Shown in pieces: positions 7,914 through 16,826 of a stretch of DNA of 64,000 nt (position 1 is the first letter of the stretch; the number at the start of each line of letters is the position of its first letter). Source of the DNA: a filamentous cyanobacterium ESFC-1 (lineage in GTDB: Bacteria; Cyanobacteriota; Cyanobacteriia; Cyanobacteriales; Spirulinaceae); contig KB904821.1 in assembly GCA_000380225.1 (NCBI GenBank), positions 449,767 to 513,766 on the forward strand, read 5' to 3'. Both the position numbers and the translations under genes were made by a program. The notes beneath the pieces were generated by a model that had not been told where the DNA came from, searched no databases, and saw nothing but the letters and a program-made list of their open reading frames with translations.

Positions 7914-8168
7914 ATGAAAATTTCGTTAACATCAGAACGTCAACAATGGGTTGAAGATAAAGTTCAAAGCGGACGCTATCAATCGGTAAGCGAAGTGATT
8001 GAAGCAGGATTAAGACTGTTAGAAGAGCGCGATCGCGTTTATCAAAATCGTCTGGCTGAATTACAAGCTCAAATTGATGTGGGAATCCAACAACTCGATC
8101 GCGGGGAAAGAGTAGACGGAAAAGCAGTAATTGAACGTTTGTTAGCCAAAAATCGTTCAGATGATTGA
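7914..8168 (+). CDS. parD: ParD-like antitoxin (ribbon-helix-helix)
   Basis: The product has 84 residues. The N terminus (MKISLTSERQQWVEDKV) and the following SVSEVIEAGLRLLEE are the beta-strand and helices of a CopG/ParD ribbon-helix-helix that binds the operator as a dimer. The C-terminal half is a charged helix that would wrap the toxin. The gene is 9 bp upstream of a parE-like gene, the standard order of antitoxin first. Such pairs are autoregulated through the antitoxin; no palindromic operator is obvious in the 36-bp gap before it. Confidence 0.85.
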   Translation: MKISLTSERQQWVEDKVQSGRYQSVSEVIEAGLRLLEERDRVYQNRLAELQAQIDVGIQQLDRGERVDGKAVIERLLAKNRSDD

Positions 8169-8177
8169 AAAGAATTT

Positions 8178-8486
8178 ATGAGCAATTATTTTCTATCTTT
8201 ACAAGCAGAACGCGATCTTGAAGACATTAATGATTATATTGCTCAAATTAATCCAGAAGCAGCAAATCGTTTATTAAAACAGATTGCAGAACAACTAGAA
8301 AGACTTTCTACCTTTCCCGCAATGGGAAGACGATGGGATATACTAAACCCCCCTTTGCGTAGTTTTCCCGTAGAGGATTATTTAATTTTTTATCGTCCCC
8401 TTGAAAATGGCATTGCGGTTACTCGTATTGTCAGTGGTTATCAAGATATGAAAAATATTTTTCCTGAGTTGGATGAGGAATTGTAA
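8178..8486 (+). CDS. parE: ParE/RelE-superfamily toxin
   Basis: The protein has 102 residues and the RelE/ParE fold. It opens with YFLSLQAERDLEDINDYIA, the signature helix of ParE-type toxins, followed by AANRLLKQIAEQLERLSTFPAMGRR. The C-terminal strands include RSFPVEDYLIFYRPLENGIAVTRIVSG, where the family has its conserved Arg and aromatic residues. ParE proteins poison DNA gyrase, whereas RelE homologues cut mRNA on the ribosome. The sequence resembles ParE more, judging from partner type and the lack of RelE catalytic lysines. Length is normal and nothing looks broken. Confidence 0.85.
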   Translation: MSNYFLSLQAERDLEDINDYIAQINPEAANRLLKQIAEQLERLSTFPAMGRRWDILNPPLRSFPVEDYLIFYRPLENGIAVTRIVSGYQDMKNIFPELDEEL

Positions 8487-8602
8487 GTAGCAGTAGGGTG
8501 CGTTCCCAACCACAACTCCCGCGACAATATGTTTAAGCAGGTTTCTGTTAAAGATTATATATTTTAGACTTAAAAGATATCTCTAAATCATCTATTTGTC
8601 TT

Positions 8603-8833
8603 ATGAGCTATCGCGACATTATCACGATTGAGCCAGATAAACGGGGTGGAAAACCCTGTATTCGTCGGATGCGGATTACAGTCTATGATGTTTTAGGTTG
8701 GTTAGCTGCGGGTATGTCTGTTGCTGAAATTATTGATGATTTTCCAGAATTAACAGAAGCAGATATTAGAGCTTGTCTGGAGTTTGCTGCCGATCGCGAT
8801 CGCCGTTTAGTCACCTTTGCGAGTTACACTTGA
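8603..8833 (+). CDS. DUF433-family antitoxin
   Basis: The protein has 76 residues and the family pattern is clear: an opening strand with I-x-I-x-P-x-x-x-G-G-K-P-C-I (ITIEPDKRGGKPCI), then R-x-T-V-x-D-V-L-x-W (RITVYDVLGWLAAGMS) and a C-terminal winged helix-turn-helix with DFPELTEADIRACLEFA. DUF433 proteins are small DNA-binding partners of PIN-like DUF5615 toxins. The stop codon overlaps the start of the next gene by TTGA, so the two are translationally coupled. Confidence 0.85.
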   Translation: MSYRDIITIEPDKRGGKPCIRRMRITVYDVLGWLAAGMSVAEIIDDFPELTEADIRACLEFAADRDRRLVTFASYT

Positions 8834-9162
8834 AACTGCTGTTCGACCAAAATTTAAGCCGTAAGCTCGTTAATCGACTAGCTGATATTTTCCCAGAATC
8901 AAGCCACGTGCAATTTCATGAATTGTCAGAAAAGACAGATACTGCAATCTGGGAATTTGCCAAGCTGAACGACTTCTGTATTGTGACGCAAGATGCCGAT
9001 TTTTCAGAAAGAAGCCAACTTTACGGTTCACCTCCTAAAGTGGTTTGGCTTCGATGCGGTAATGCTCCAACCCCTCGAATTGAAGCGTTGATTAGATCGG
9101 GACAAGAGGCTATTCAGGAGCTTTTAAGAACTCCTGATTTTCACTGCTTAGAGCTATATTGA
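8830..9162 (+). CDS. DUF5615 PIN-like toxin
   Basis: The chosen TTG start gives 110 residues beginning MKLLFDQNLSRKLV, the usual beginning of DUF5615 proteins. The TTG at 8830 overlaps the DUF433 stop codon (TTGA). A TTG further upstream at 8773 would add 19 residues of non-family sequence read out of frame through DUF433. Acidic residues typical of PIN-like nucleases are in place: D6 in LFDQNLS, and the D-x-D pair in IVTQDADF, followed by ERSQLYGSPPKVVWLRCGN. The expected activity is an RNase toxin neutralised by the upstream DUF433 protein. It is the second toxin-antitoxin pair within 1.3 kb. Confidence 0.85.
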   Translation: MKLLFDQNLSRKLVNRLADIFPESSHVQFHELSEKTDTAIWEFAKLNDFCIVTQDADFSERSQLYGSPPKVVWLRCGNAPTPRIEALIRSGQEAIQELLRTPDFHCLELY

Positions 9163-9325
9163 TACCTTGTCTGCAAAAAAACTAGCGCGATCGCCTTATC
9201 TTGTAGTGGTGTAAAACATCTTAAACGGTGGGTTACTGCGGATTGCGCTTATTGCAGTCAGAGCATAGGTTTTAGCCGCCTAACCCCCCCTACGCGCTTA
9301 GCCTCATTTTAGCTGTGTCGCGCCA

Positions 9326-10297
9326 CTACTGCAAATTACCTTCGCTATCAAACGACATTGTAACCCCACTCAACGGCACATAAACGGGGGTGGTAGTGGC
9401 TTCAATGAAAGTGGCGGTGCGAGTCCCCGGAATGACCTCGCCGTTGTTGGTGGCGGCTTCATTGGCGTGGGACGCGATCGCACTTTTCGGCTTCACCAAT
9501 TCATCAATGACATAAGCGGCTTCAGTTGGCCCGGTGGTGAAAATATCGCCAATGTTAATTACGGCTAATTCTGCCCCGTATTGATTGGCGACAACGGTTT
9601 CTTGTTCGGCGGTGACTCCCGTATCCCCGGAAAGATAAACCACCAAACCGTTAGAGAAGGTAATCACATAACCCGTCGGCGGTCCGATATAAGCGGTGAG
9701 TCCGGCGGCTTTGAGACTTTCGCCCAGTTCTCCTTCGATGAAATCGCCACTGAGTCCGTTAGAATGGACTGCCGGGACGGTGGTAATGCTTACGCCGTCG
9801 ATTTGCCGAGAAGCCCCAAAACGGACTAATTTCACCGATTCGGGATCGCCCCCTAAACTTGCGACTTTGTTGGCGAAGAAGCTGGCCATTTCGCTACCGA
9901 CGATAATTTCGGCATTTTTCGCGATCGCGATATCTACGCTATTGGAGTTAGGAATTGTAGCAATATCGGTTTGAGGTTGAGCGCAAGTGCCTTGATTTAC
10001 GGTTTCGATCCGGCGATCGCCCAAGTGATCTCCATGCACATGAGAAACTAAAACTACATCAATATCCCCCAAGCGCGGATCGTCAGCCCCGGCCACGGTA
10101 CGCCCCGCATCGTAGAGGATTCGTAAGCCGTTGGGGTCTTCGAGGACAAGAGCGCGATCGCGGGCGCAAAATTCCCCGTCATGGCTGCCTAAAGGGGTAA
10201 TATTCACAGGATTCGTCGCGGCAGTGGCGGGATAAAAGCCGATAATCGTCGCACACAAAGTGATGAAAATCAAAAGATTGCGTAATACTTTCATCAA
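9326..10297 (-). CDS. Exported metallo-beta-lactamase-fold hydrolase
   Basis: The protein has 323 residues. An N-terminal signal peptide (about 1-27, ending ATAATNP) predicts export to the periplasm. The metal site motif H-x-H-x-D-H is intact at 86-91 (SHVHGDHLGD); further ligands would be the His in the PAVHSNG segment, the Asp in YLSGDTG, and the His in IASHANE. The pattern resembles the UlaG-like/RNase Z-like branch of MBL proteins acting on small molecules; the substrate is unknown. No neighbour on the same strand indicates a pathway. The gene sits between the toxin-antitoxin genes and alkA, and its start is 122 bp from the divergent alkA start. Confidence 0.8.
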   Translation of the reverse strand: MMKVLRNLLIFITLCATIIGFYPATAATNPVNITPLGSHDGEFCARDRALVLEDPNGLRILYDAGRTVAGADDPRLGDIDVVLVSHVHGDHLGDRRIETVNQGTCAQPQTDIATIPNSNSVDIAIAKNAEIIVGSEMASFFANKVASLGGDPESVKLVRFGASRQIDGVSITTVPAVHSNGLSGDFIEGELGESLKAAGLTAYIGPPTGYVITFSNGLVVYLSGDTGVTAEQETVVANQYGAELAVINIGDIFTTGPTEAAYVIDELVKPKSAIASHANEAATNNGEVIPGTRTATFIEATTTPVYVPLSGVTMSFDSEGNLQ

Positions 10298-10346
10298 AAT
10301 TCTGGGGCTAAAAATGCCTATAGGATATCAGGTATCAGCCTCTAAG

Positions 10347-10377
<31 letters not shown>

Positions 10378-10419
10378 TTTTACAGTTACCAACAACAAAC
10401 AACCAACAACAAACAACAA

Positions 10420-11025
10420 ATGACCAATGACGAAGGACAAATAACCAACGATCCCATTCTCAAACCAGTCATCGCTGAAATTGGCCCTTATCGTCCGGGG
10501 AAACGTTTTCAGCAAAGCGATTTGTTTTCGGTGTTGAGTTGGGCGATTATTTCGCAGCAAATTTCCCTGAAGGCGGCGAATACGGTGTATCAGCGTTTGC
10601 TGGATTTGTACGGCGATGGCGAGTTTACCCCGGAAAACCTTTTGGCTACATCAGAGGAGGAATTGCGCCAAATTGGACTAACTCGACCGAAAATTAGCTA
10701 TCTGCGGGATTTGGCCCAAAAGGCGATCGCGACACTCCCCCCCCTCGATACCCTCAACACCCTCGACGATGAAGCCGTTATTGCCCTTCTCACGCAAGTT
10801 AAAGGCATTGGGCGGTGGACAGCTCAAATGCTCCTGATCTTTCGTCTCAACCGCCTTGATGTGCTGCCTGTGGATGATTTAGGCGTGAAACGAGCGATTC
10901 AAAAGTTATACAACCTTGATACCCTGCCCAATGCAACGACGATCGAACGCATTGCCGAACCTTGGCGACCATATCGCAGTGTCGCTGTGTGGTATTTGTG
11001 GCGCAGTTTGGGACAGCAAATCTAA
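10420..11025 (+). CDS. alkA: DNA-3-methyladenine glycosylase, AlkA/HhH-GPD family
   Basis: The enzyme removes alkylated bases from DNA to start base excision repair. With the chosen ATG it has 201 residues. The helix-hairpin-helix is seen in LLTQVKGIGRWTAQMLL and the catalytic aspartate in LPVDDLGVKRAI, as in AlkA. It lacks the N-terminal TATA-binding-like domain of E. coli AlkA, so it is a compact form. An in-frame ATG at 10420 and a non-ATG start at 10366 both lie in heptamer/'caacaaacaac' repeat DNA. The first ~11 residues (MTNDEGQITND) are therefore repeat-encoded and the true start is uncertain. The gene overlaps the convergent wzc-like gene by 4 bp. Confidence 0.85.
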   Translation: MTNDEGQITNDPILKPVIAEIGPYRPGKRFQQSDLFSVLSWAIISQQISLKAANTVYQRLLDLYGDGEFTPENLLATSEEELRQIGLTRPKISYLRDLAQKAIATLPPLDTLNTLDDEAVIALLTQVKGIGRWTAQMLLIFRLNRLDVLPVDDLGVKRAIQKLYNLDTLPNATTIERIAEPWRPYRSVAVWYLWRSLGQQI

Positions 11026-13358
11026 TCAACGGCTTCTTGTTCTTTGCGAATCAAAGAATGGGAAGGGCTGACTTGTGCTGAAGTTACGGATTCGCCTTCA
11101 TCGAGGAACAAGTCACGATCCGGTAAGGGTTTCATCGGACGTAAATGACCGAGTCTTTGCCAGATGCGCGGTTTAACATGAGTGGCAATCACGCCCACGG
11201 CGGGTAATTTATAGCGCTCGACTTTCTTGAGGGCTTTGTTAATGCGAGAGGCTTTGGTTTTACGGACGCTGCTAACGAGTAACACGCCGTCTACCGTCGC
11301 GGCCAAGAAACTTGCATCCAAAAATTCGAGTAAGTTCGTTGTGTCACAAATAATAGCATCGTAATCTTTGCGCCAAGTTTCCATCCAGTCGAGCATTCGA
11401 TTAGAGTCGAGGCGTTTGTAGGCTTCGGGATGGGGTGTACCGGCTGAGAGTAACGAGAGATTCTCGACAAAAGGCACAGTTTGAATCGAGGGTGACGAGT
11501 TTTGAGCAGCCATTAAGAAATCGCTCAAGCCTTTGGTGTTGGGGAGTCCTAACCAGCGATGTAGTTGTGGGTCCCGCAGATTCGTGTCGATCAGTAGCAC
11601 TTTTCGCCCCGCCGAAGCGATGGTTTGAGCGAGTTGTAGGGCAGAGGTGGATTTACCGTCTCCGGCTTCAGGAGAGGCGATCGCGATCGCTTGTAGGGGC
11701 GGTTCGGCTTGTAAAAAGCGCAAATTCGCATACAGTTTATCAAAGGCTTCGGAGACGGGAGTCTCGACTGCGACTAAAGCAGGATGGGCTAAAGCTGAAC
11801 TTTCATAACTGGCGATTAAATTGGACGCGAGGGGATGATTTTGGCGAGCAATGCTGATGTCGTAGGGAATATCACCGAGTAAGGGCAAATCGGCTATATC
11901 TTTGATATCCTCAGCGCTGTAAGCTTTATTACGCAGTTTTTCGAGGATAATTGTAGCGGCTAATCCTAAGAAAATCCCGCCAGCAAAAGCCAGGATATAA
12001 AGCTTTTTGGCATCGCCTCCGGGAATCGCCATGGGCGGTACAAAGGGCTGAGATAACAGTTCCCAAGGCACTTCGTTTTGAGCCGCTTCGACTCGCAGGG
12101 TTTCCCGTTGGGTGAGGAGTTGGTCGAGGGTTTGTTTGGTCAAGTCGAGTTGACGCTGAAGTTCGCTGTATTGACGAGCGACGGCGGGGAGTTGTTCGGC
12201 TTGTTGTTCGTAAACCGACTTGGCTTCAGCTAAGGATTGATTGCGGGCTTCGAGGACTTGAATTTGGTTGGTGGTATTGATTAATTCTTGAATTAAGTTG
12301 AGGCGAACTGGACTTTGAAACGCTAGAACTTGATCGTTGTTGGTGGTTCCGGTGAAATTTTCTCCTAAAATCCGACTGGTTTCGTTTTCTAGGAGAGATG
12401 CTAAATTTTGACGCTTTTTCAGGAGCGATCGCACCACGGGACTTTCGGTGGTAAAGCGAGTCTGTTCGACGGCAATTTGGCGGTCGAGTTCTTTGATTTG
12501 AGTCAGCAAAGCAGCGCGATTGGGATTTTCACTCAAAGCCGAGGCCGCGATCGCTTCGTTGGGATTGAGGGCTAATTGTTGTTCGAGCTTGTTATAGAGG
12601 GTTCTCAGTTCTTGTAATTGCTGTTGGGTTTCGACTTGCTGAGTATTGAGGAGGCGAACCTGACCGAATAGCTCCTCTCCTTTGGTATTCGGGTTAATTA
12701 ACTCGTAACGTTCTTGTAATTGTTGTTGTTGATTTTGCAGTTCGTCCACTCGCGCTTGCAGTTCGGGTAACTGGTCTTCAATAAATCTTACCCCTTCCCG
12801 AATGCGAGTTTTCCGTTCCTCTAAGCTGTAGCGCAGATATTTTTCGGCGACTTTTTCGAGAACCAACTGCACCGTGTCTCGCTCCGACCCCGAAAAACTA
12901 ACTTCCAAGATTTTAGTTTCTTCGTCATCTTCATCGAGCAGTCGTTCGACGGTTACCCCACCCAGTTCCCCCGTCTCAAAATCGGGGTTTTCGGCTTGAA
13001 TTTGCTCGCTAATGCTTGAGAGCATTCCCGGCCCGGTTAAAATTTTGATTTGAGTCGTGTAATCGAGGCGAAATAATCGTTCGTCTGGCGTACCGCGATC
13101 GGTTCGGGTTAGGGCGAACGGCTGCACAGCCCTCGCTTCTGAGGTAACAGGTTCGACCAAAAGCTGAAATTTGCCTACATACATCGGGATTTCTTGCTTC
13201 GTCGAGTACCAAGCCCCGCCTAAAGCTAAGGCCAGTGAACCTACCAAAACTATGGCATTGCGTTGCAGCGCCCGAACATACAGGCCTAATTTCAACCCGC
13301 TCTTTTTAGGAGAGGAGCTGTTCGCTTCTTGAAACTCGTCTAGTGGTTGTTCCGGCAA
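11022..13358 (-). CDS. Wzc-like polysaccharide co-polymerase with BY-kinase-type ATPase
   Basis: This 778-residue inner-membrane protein controls the chain length and export of a surface polysaccharide. Layout: membrane segment about 33-51, periplasmic Wzz domain, long coiled coil about 190-430 (many LQ/EQ heptads), second membrane segment about 452-472, then a cytoplasmic ATPase about 535-740. Nucleotide motifs are Walker A SPEAGDGKST (K569), Walker A' VLLIDTNLRDP (D591) and Walker B AIICDTT. The family usually has G-E-G-K-S/T; here Asp replaces Glu, which is conservative. The cytoplasmic tail after residue 730 has no tyrosine, so the usual Tyr cluster for autophosphorylation is absent. It is transcribed away from, and shares its promoter region with, the glycosyltransferase and flippase genes downstream of 13668. 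Confidence 0.88.
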   Translation of the reverse strand: MPEQPLDEFQEANSSSPKKSGLKLGLYVRALQRNAIVLVGSLALALGGAWYSTKQEIPMYVGKFQLLVEPVTSEARAVQPFALTRTDRGTPDERLFRLDYTTQIKILTGPGMLSSISEQIQAENPDFETGELGGVTVERLLDEDDEETKILEVSFSGSERDTVQLVLEKVAEKYLRYSLEERKTRIREGVRFIEDQLPELQARVDELQNQQQQLQERYELINPNTKGEELFGQVRLLNTQQVETQQQLQELRTLYNKLEQQLALNPNEAIAASALSENPNRAALLTQIKELDRQIAVEQTRFTTESPVVRSLLKKRQNLASLLENETSRILGENFTGTTNNDQVLAFQSPVRLNLIQELINTTNQIQVLEARNQSLAEAKSVYEQQAEQLPAVARQYSELQRQLDLTKQTLDQLLTQRETLRVEAAQNEVPWELLSQPFVPPMAIPGGDAKKLYILAFAGGIFLGLAATIILEKLRNKAYSAEDIKDIADLPLLGDIPYDISIARQNHPLASNLIASYESSALAHPALVAVETPVSEAFDKLYANLRFLQAEPPLQAIAIASPEAGDGKSTSALQLAQTIASAGRKVLLIDTNLRDPQLHRWLGLPNTKGLSDFLMAAQNSSPSIQTVPFVENLSLLSAGTPHPEAYKRLDSNRMLDWMETWRKDYDAIICDTTNLLEFLDASFLAATVDGVLLVSSVRKTKASRINKALKKVERYKLPAVGVIATHVKPRIWQRLGHLRPMKPLPDRDLFLDEGESVTSAQVSPSHSLIRKEQEAVD

Positions 13359-13667
13359 TGGTCTAACCCTTGGTGTATCGACTAAATCTTAAATAAATTA
13401 GGAATAATTTGTGGTTACTCACTTTAAGTCTCAGTTGTAGCATTTATTTTTGTGGATGCCAAAACAGAGCTTTAGCTTTAATTGTATATTAACTTCAGTA
13501 AGCTTAAAACGCCGAGTGCCAATCATACCACTCCCACCGAGAATAGTTCAAAAGGTTGATGGTTATCGCCGTTCACTTTTTCTACAGTGGAAACTTGAAG
13601 ATTTCCAGACTACCCATTTGAGAAATCAAGCGGTATCTTTGATTTGCGCCTTTTGTGCCGAAAACTT

Positions 13668-14897
13668 ATGAAAATTGCTTATCTAGTTAATCAATATCCC
13701 AAAGTGAGTCACAGTTTCATTCGCCGAGAAATTCGCAGTCTAGAAGCCTTGGGGTTTGAAGTTTTACGTTTTTCGATTCGCTCTTGTCAAGGGGAACTGG
13801 TAGACCCTGCCGATCGCGAAGAACTCGAAAAAACGCGCTATGTCCTCGCGGCAGGAATTCTCCCCTTGATGGGGGCTTTGTTGATGGTTGCCCTCACGCG
13901 GCCATTACAGTTTGGGGCCGCGTTAATTTTAACCGGGAAGATGGGCTGGAAATCCGATCGCGGTTTGTTGCGTCATGGGGCTTATTTGGCCGAAGCTTGT
14001 TTACTAGGGCGTTGGCTCAAAAATAGCAACGTGCAAGGCATTCACGTTCACTTTGGTACCAATTCCACTACGGTAGCCATGCTGTGTCATGTCTTGGGGG
14101 GCCCGCCTTACAGTTTCACCGTCCACGGGCCCGAGGAATTTGATAAAGCCCCCTTGATTGGCTTAACCGCAAAAATTAAACAAGCGGCTTTTGTAGTGGC
14201 GATTAGCTCCTTTGGGCGCAGTCAACTGTATCGCTGGTGCGATTATACCGATTGGCCCAAAATTAAAGTGGTGCGTTGTGGGGTCGATCGCAGTTTTTTA
14301 CAAGAGACTGCGGCAGAAATTCCCCCTAGTAGCGCTCCGGGTTTGGTGTGTGTGGGGCGTTTGTGCGAACAAAAAGGACAACTACTACTGATCGACGCGA
14401 TCGCGCAGTTGGCTGCCGAAAATCGCGACTTCCACTTAACTTTAGTCGGAGACGGGGAGATGCGCCCGCAAATCGAAACGGCGATTGAGCATTTGAATTT
14501 GCGCGATCGCGTGACCATTACCGGCTGGGCCAGCAACTCAGAAGTCCAAAAACAAATCAAAGCCGCCCGCGCTTTAGTTTTACCTAGTTTTGCCGAAGGA
14601 CTCCCCGTAGTCATTATGGAAGCCCTGGCTTTACACCGTCCCGTCCTCAGTACCTATGTGGCAGGTATTCCCGAATTAGTCGAACCCGGTCGCTGTGGTT
14701 GGCTGATTCCCCCCGGATCGGTGGCGGCTTTAGTCGAGAGTTTACGGGAAGTTTTAGATTCTTCCCCCGAAACACTGCAAGCCCTAGGAACCGTCGGGGC
14801 TAAACGGGTGGCGACCTCCCACAATGCCGATCGAGAAGCGACCCAACTAGCTCAGTTTTTTAAAACTGCTTTTGCTTCAGACCCATCGGTTTCTTAA
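13668..14897 (+). CDS. Glycosyltransferase family 4 (GT-B fold), polysaccharide synthesis
   Basis: 409 residues from the chosen ATG (MKIAYLVNQYPKVSHSFIRREI), the usual opening of WcaL/colanic acid-type transferases; an upstream in-frame start at 13644 adds eight atypical residues. Retaining GT4 features are the N-terminal acceptor domain with a His/Gly patch (HVHFGTNS, FTVHGPEEFD) and the C-terminal donor domain with VCVGRLCEQKGQ, VGDGEMRPQIE and the E-x7-E motif (FAEGLPVVIMEAL). The donor sugar is not predictable. The gene leads a two-gene run with the flippase and diverges from the Wzc-like gene, so the three probably serve one exopolysaccharide. Confidence 0.87.
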   Translation: MKIAYLVNQYPKVSHSFIRREIRSLEALGFEVLRFSIRSCQGELVDPADREELEKTRYVLAAGILPLMGALLMVALTRPLQFGAALILTGKMGWKSDRGLLRHGAYLAEACLLGRWLKNSNVQGIHVHFGTNSTTVAMLCHVLGGPPYSFTVHGPEEFDKAPLIGLTAKIKQAAFVVAISSFGRSQLYRWCDYTDWPKIKVVRCGVDRSFLQETAAEIPPSSAPGLVCVGRLCEQKGQLLLIDAIAQLAAENRDFHLTLVGDGEMRPQIETAIEHLNLRDRVTITGWASNSEVQKQIKAARALVLPSFAEGLPVVIMEALALHRPVLSTYVAGIPELVEPGRCGWLIPPGSVAALVESLREVLDSSPETLQALGTVGAKRVATSHNADREATQLAQFFKTAFASDPSVS

Positions 14898-14963
14898 ATC
14901 TTTCCCTGCCCTCAATCTTTCGTTTTTAACTGAGTAAACGTTAATCTTTTTTGAGTAAATACT

Positions 14964-16316
14964 ATGGCATCTGCAAATCGGCGAGCAATTGTAGCCACAA
15001 TTTGGACTTTGGTTGGTTATGGAGGCTCTCAAAGTTTGCGCTTGGCCAGCAACTTGATCCTTACCCGCTTATTAGTCCCGGAATTATTTGGCTTAATGTC
15101 ATTGATTACCACCTTTATGGTGGGCTTAATTTTATTTTCTGATGTCGGGATTGGAGCCAGTTTAGTTCAAAATCGTCGGGGAAATGACCCCAAATTTTAT
15201 AACACGGCTTGGACGCTCAAAGTCTTGCGCGGCATTATTTTGTGGGTGTTGAGTATCCCGGTTGCTTATGTTTGCGTCCAAGTTTACGACGATCCGCGTT
15301 TGTGGTTGTTGATTGTTGTTGCTTTGGGATCGTCGGTATTTGCTGGCTTTGAATCAGTGGCCAAACACTTGTTGAATCGGCAAGTCAAGCAAGGCCGACA
15401 ACAGATGTTATTGTTTACGACTCAAATTAGCTCGATTTTGGTAACCATGATTTGGGCTTATTTTCAAAAAAGTATTTGGGCTTTAGTTGCGGGAAACTTG
15501 GTATCCACTTTTTTGAACATGATTTTGAGCTACCATCTTCTGATTCCAGGGATCAAGCATCGCTTTACTTGGGATAAAGAGTCAGTTCGCGAAATTGCTC
15601 AATTTGGTAAGTGGATTTTTCTTTCGACAGCAGTGACTTATATTGCGATGCAGGCCGACCGTATTATGCTTCCCAAACTAGAGTCGTTTGAAGCTTTGGG
15701 GATTTATACGGTGGCTTATACGTTTGCTTATTTACCGCAACAAATTTTAACCAACATCAGCACTAAGGTTTTATTCCCTTTGTTTTCAGAATTTTCAGAG
15801 TTACCCCGTCAGGAGTTGCGTCAGAAAATTTTAAAGAAACGTCGTCTGTTATTGCTGCTTATGGCTCTTTTGGTGGCGTTGCTGGTGAGTTTTGGCGATT
15901 ATTTGATTATTTTCTTGTATGACGACCGCTACAACAAGGGAGCGTGGATGTTACCGATTTTGGCTTTGGGGATTTGGCCGAATGTTTTATTTGACAGCAT
16001 TAGCAACGTGTTAATGGCTATTGGGAAGCCTCAATATCATGCGTTTTCTAATATGAGCAAAGCGGCTTTTGTGTGTTTGGCTTATCCTTTGGGCTTTATT
16101 TGGTTGGGCTTGCCGGGCTTTGTGTTGGCGGTGGCGTTAAATGATTTACCGATTTATTTTGCTTGTGCGGTGGGGCTAAAGCGAGAAAATTTATCCAGTG
16201 CGGTTCAAGATTTGGAAGCCACTTTAGCGTTTGTGGGTTTATCGGTTTTATTGGTGGGGGGACGTTATTTACTGGGTTGGGGTTTACCCATCGGTGCTTT
16301 GCTCAATGGTGGTTAA
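14964..16316 (+). CDS. Wzx-type polysaccharide flippase (MOP superfamily)
   Basis: The protein has 450 residues and is highly hydrophobic, with about 12-14 membrane segments beginning at IVATIWTLVGYGGSQSLRLASN. This N terminus, with the RLLVPELFGLMSLI motif, is typical of the Wzx/TuaB-like lipopolysaccharide exporter branch. These proteins flip lipid-linked sugar units across the inner membrane before Wzy polymerisation or direct export. The cytoplasmic loop is basic (KKRRLLLL). The gene starts 66 bp after the glycosyltransferase and probably shares its transcript. No Wzy polymerase is recognised in the window, so the cluster looks incomplete here. Confidence 0.85.
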   Translation: MASANRRAIVATIWTLVGYGGSQSLRLASNLILTRLLVPELFGLMSLITTFMVGLILFSDVGIGASLVQNRRGNDPKFYNTAWTLKVLRGIILWVLSIPVAYVCVQVYDDPRLWLLIVVALGSSVFAGFESVAKHLLNRQVKQGRQQMLLFTTQISSILVTMIWAYFQKSIWALVAGNLVSTFLNMILSYHLLIPGIKHRFTWDKESVREIAQFGKWIFLSTAVTYIAMQADRIMLPKLESFEALGIYTVAYTFAYLPQQILTNISTKVLFPLFSEFSELPRQELRQKILKKRRLLLLLMALLVALLVSFGDYLIIFLYDDRYNKGAWMLPILALGIWPNVLFDSISNVLMAIGKPQYHAFSNMSKAAFVCLAYPLGFIWLGLPGFVLAVALNDLPIYFACAVGLKRENLSSAVQDLEATLAFVGLSVLLVGGRYLLGWGLPIGALLNGG

Positions 16317-16538
16317 CTTGCGTATTCTATGAATTTTATTCATAGATGAGATGAAAAGGAGCGATTGATCTGAGCTAGAGAAGGCTTCTACAGTAAAAGA
16401 ATAACAGCCTTTGAGCAGCTTTTAATCCTTGAGAGAAGGGCGATCGCGCCGTCATGGATAGGAGTACGACTCGATACGAGTCTCATGCCGGCCAAGGCGA
16501 GATGAGGCTGTGACCCCATTCACGTAGGAGAAATTGCC

Positions 16539-16826
16539 ATGAAACCGATCTCTTTGTTAACCCCAAAATCCCCCACTCAACTTCCTCAAACGCCTCAAGC
16601 TTTACGACCGCCCGAATCTGAGTTTCAACGGCGATCGCGTTGGCAAAAATTTGGCCATTGGGTTTATGAAACTTTCGTCTTGACCCACACACCGAAAATC
16701 TGGCTCAAGCGCGATCGCGAGGGCTTGATGTATTGGGAGGCTTACGATCCAGTGAATTGCCATCGCAGCTATTTTGCCACAGAAGCGGAAGTGCGCGTTT
16801 GGCTCGAACAACGGTACTATCGTTAA
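16539..16826 (+). CDS. Small conserved-type protein of unknown function
   Basis: The protein has 95 residues. The first 30 are proline-rich and probably disordered. The rest is a compact basic domain rich in aromatic residues (FGHWVYETFVLTHTPKIWLK, then MYWEAYDPVNCHRSYFATEAEVRVWLEQRYY). I recall similar short proteins across cyanobacteria but know no function. It overlaps the 3' end of the converging gene by 4 bp, both stops lying in TTAA. The 222-bp spacer before it (16317-16538) holds nothing that I recognise except one HIP1. Confidence 0.7.
   Translation: MKPISLLTPKSPTQLPQTPQALRPPESEFQRRSRWQKFGHWVYETFVLTHTPKIWLKRDREGLMYWEAYDPVNCHRSYFATEAEVRVWLEQRYYR

Noticed and set aside
13450..13671. 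Small gene before the glycosyltransferase
   Set aside because: Lysine/serine-rich frame without ribosome binding site or conserved look; most likely promoter DNA between the divergent polysaccharide genes.
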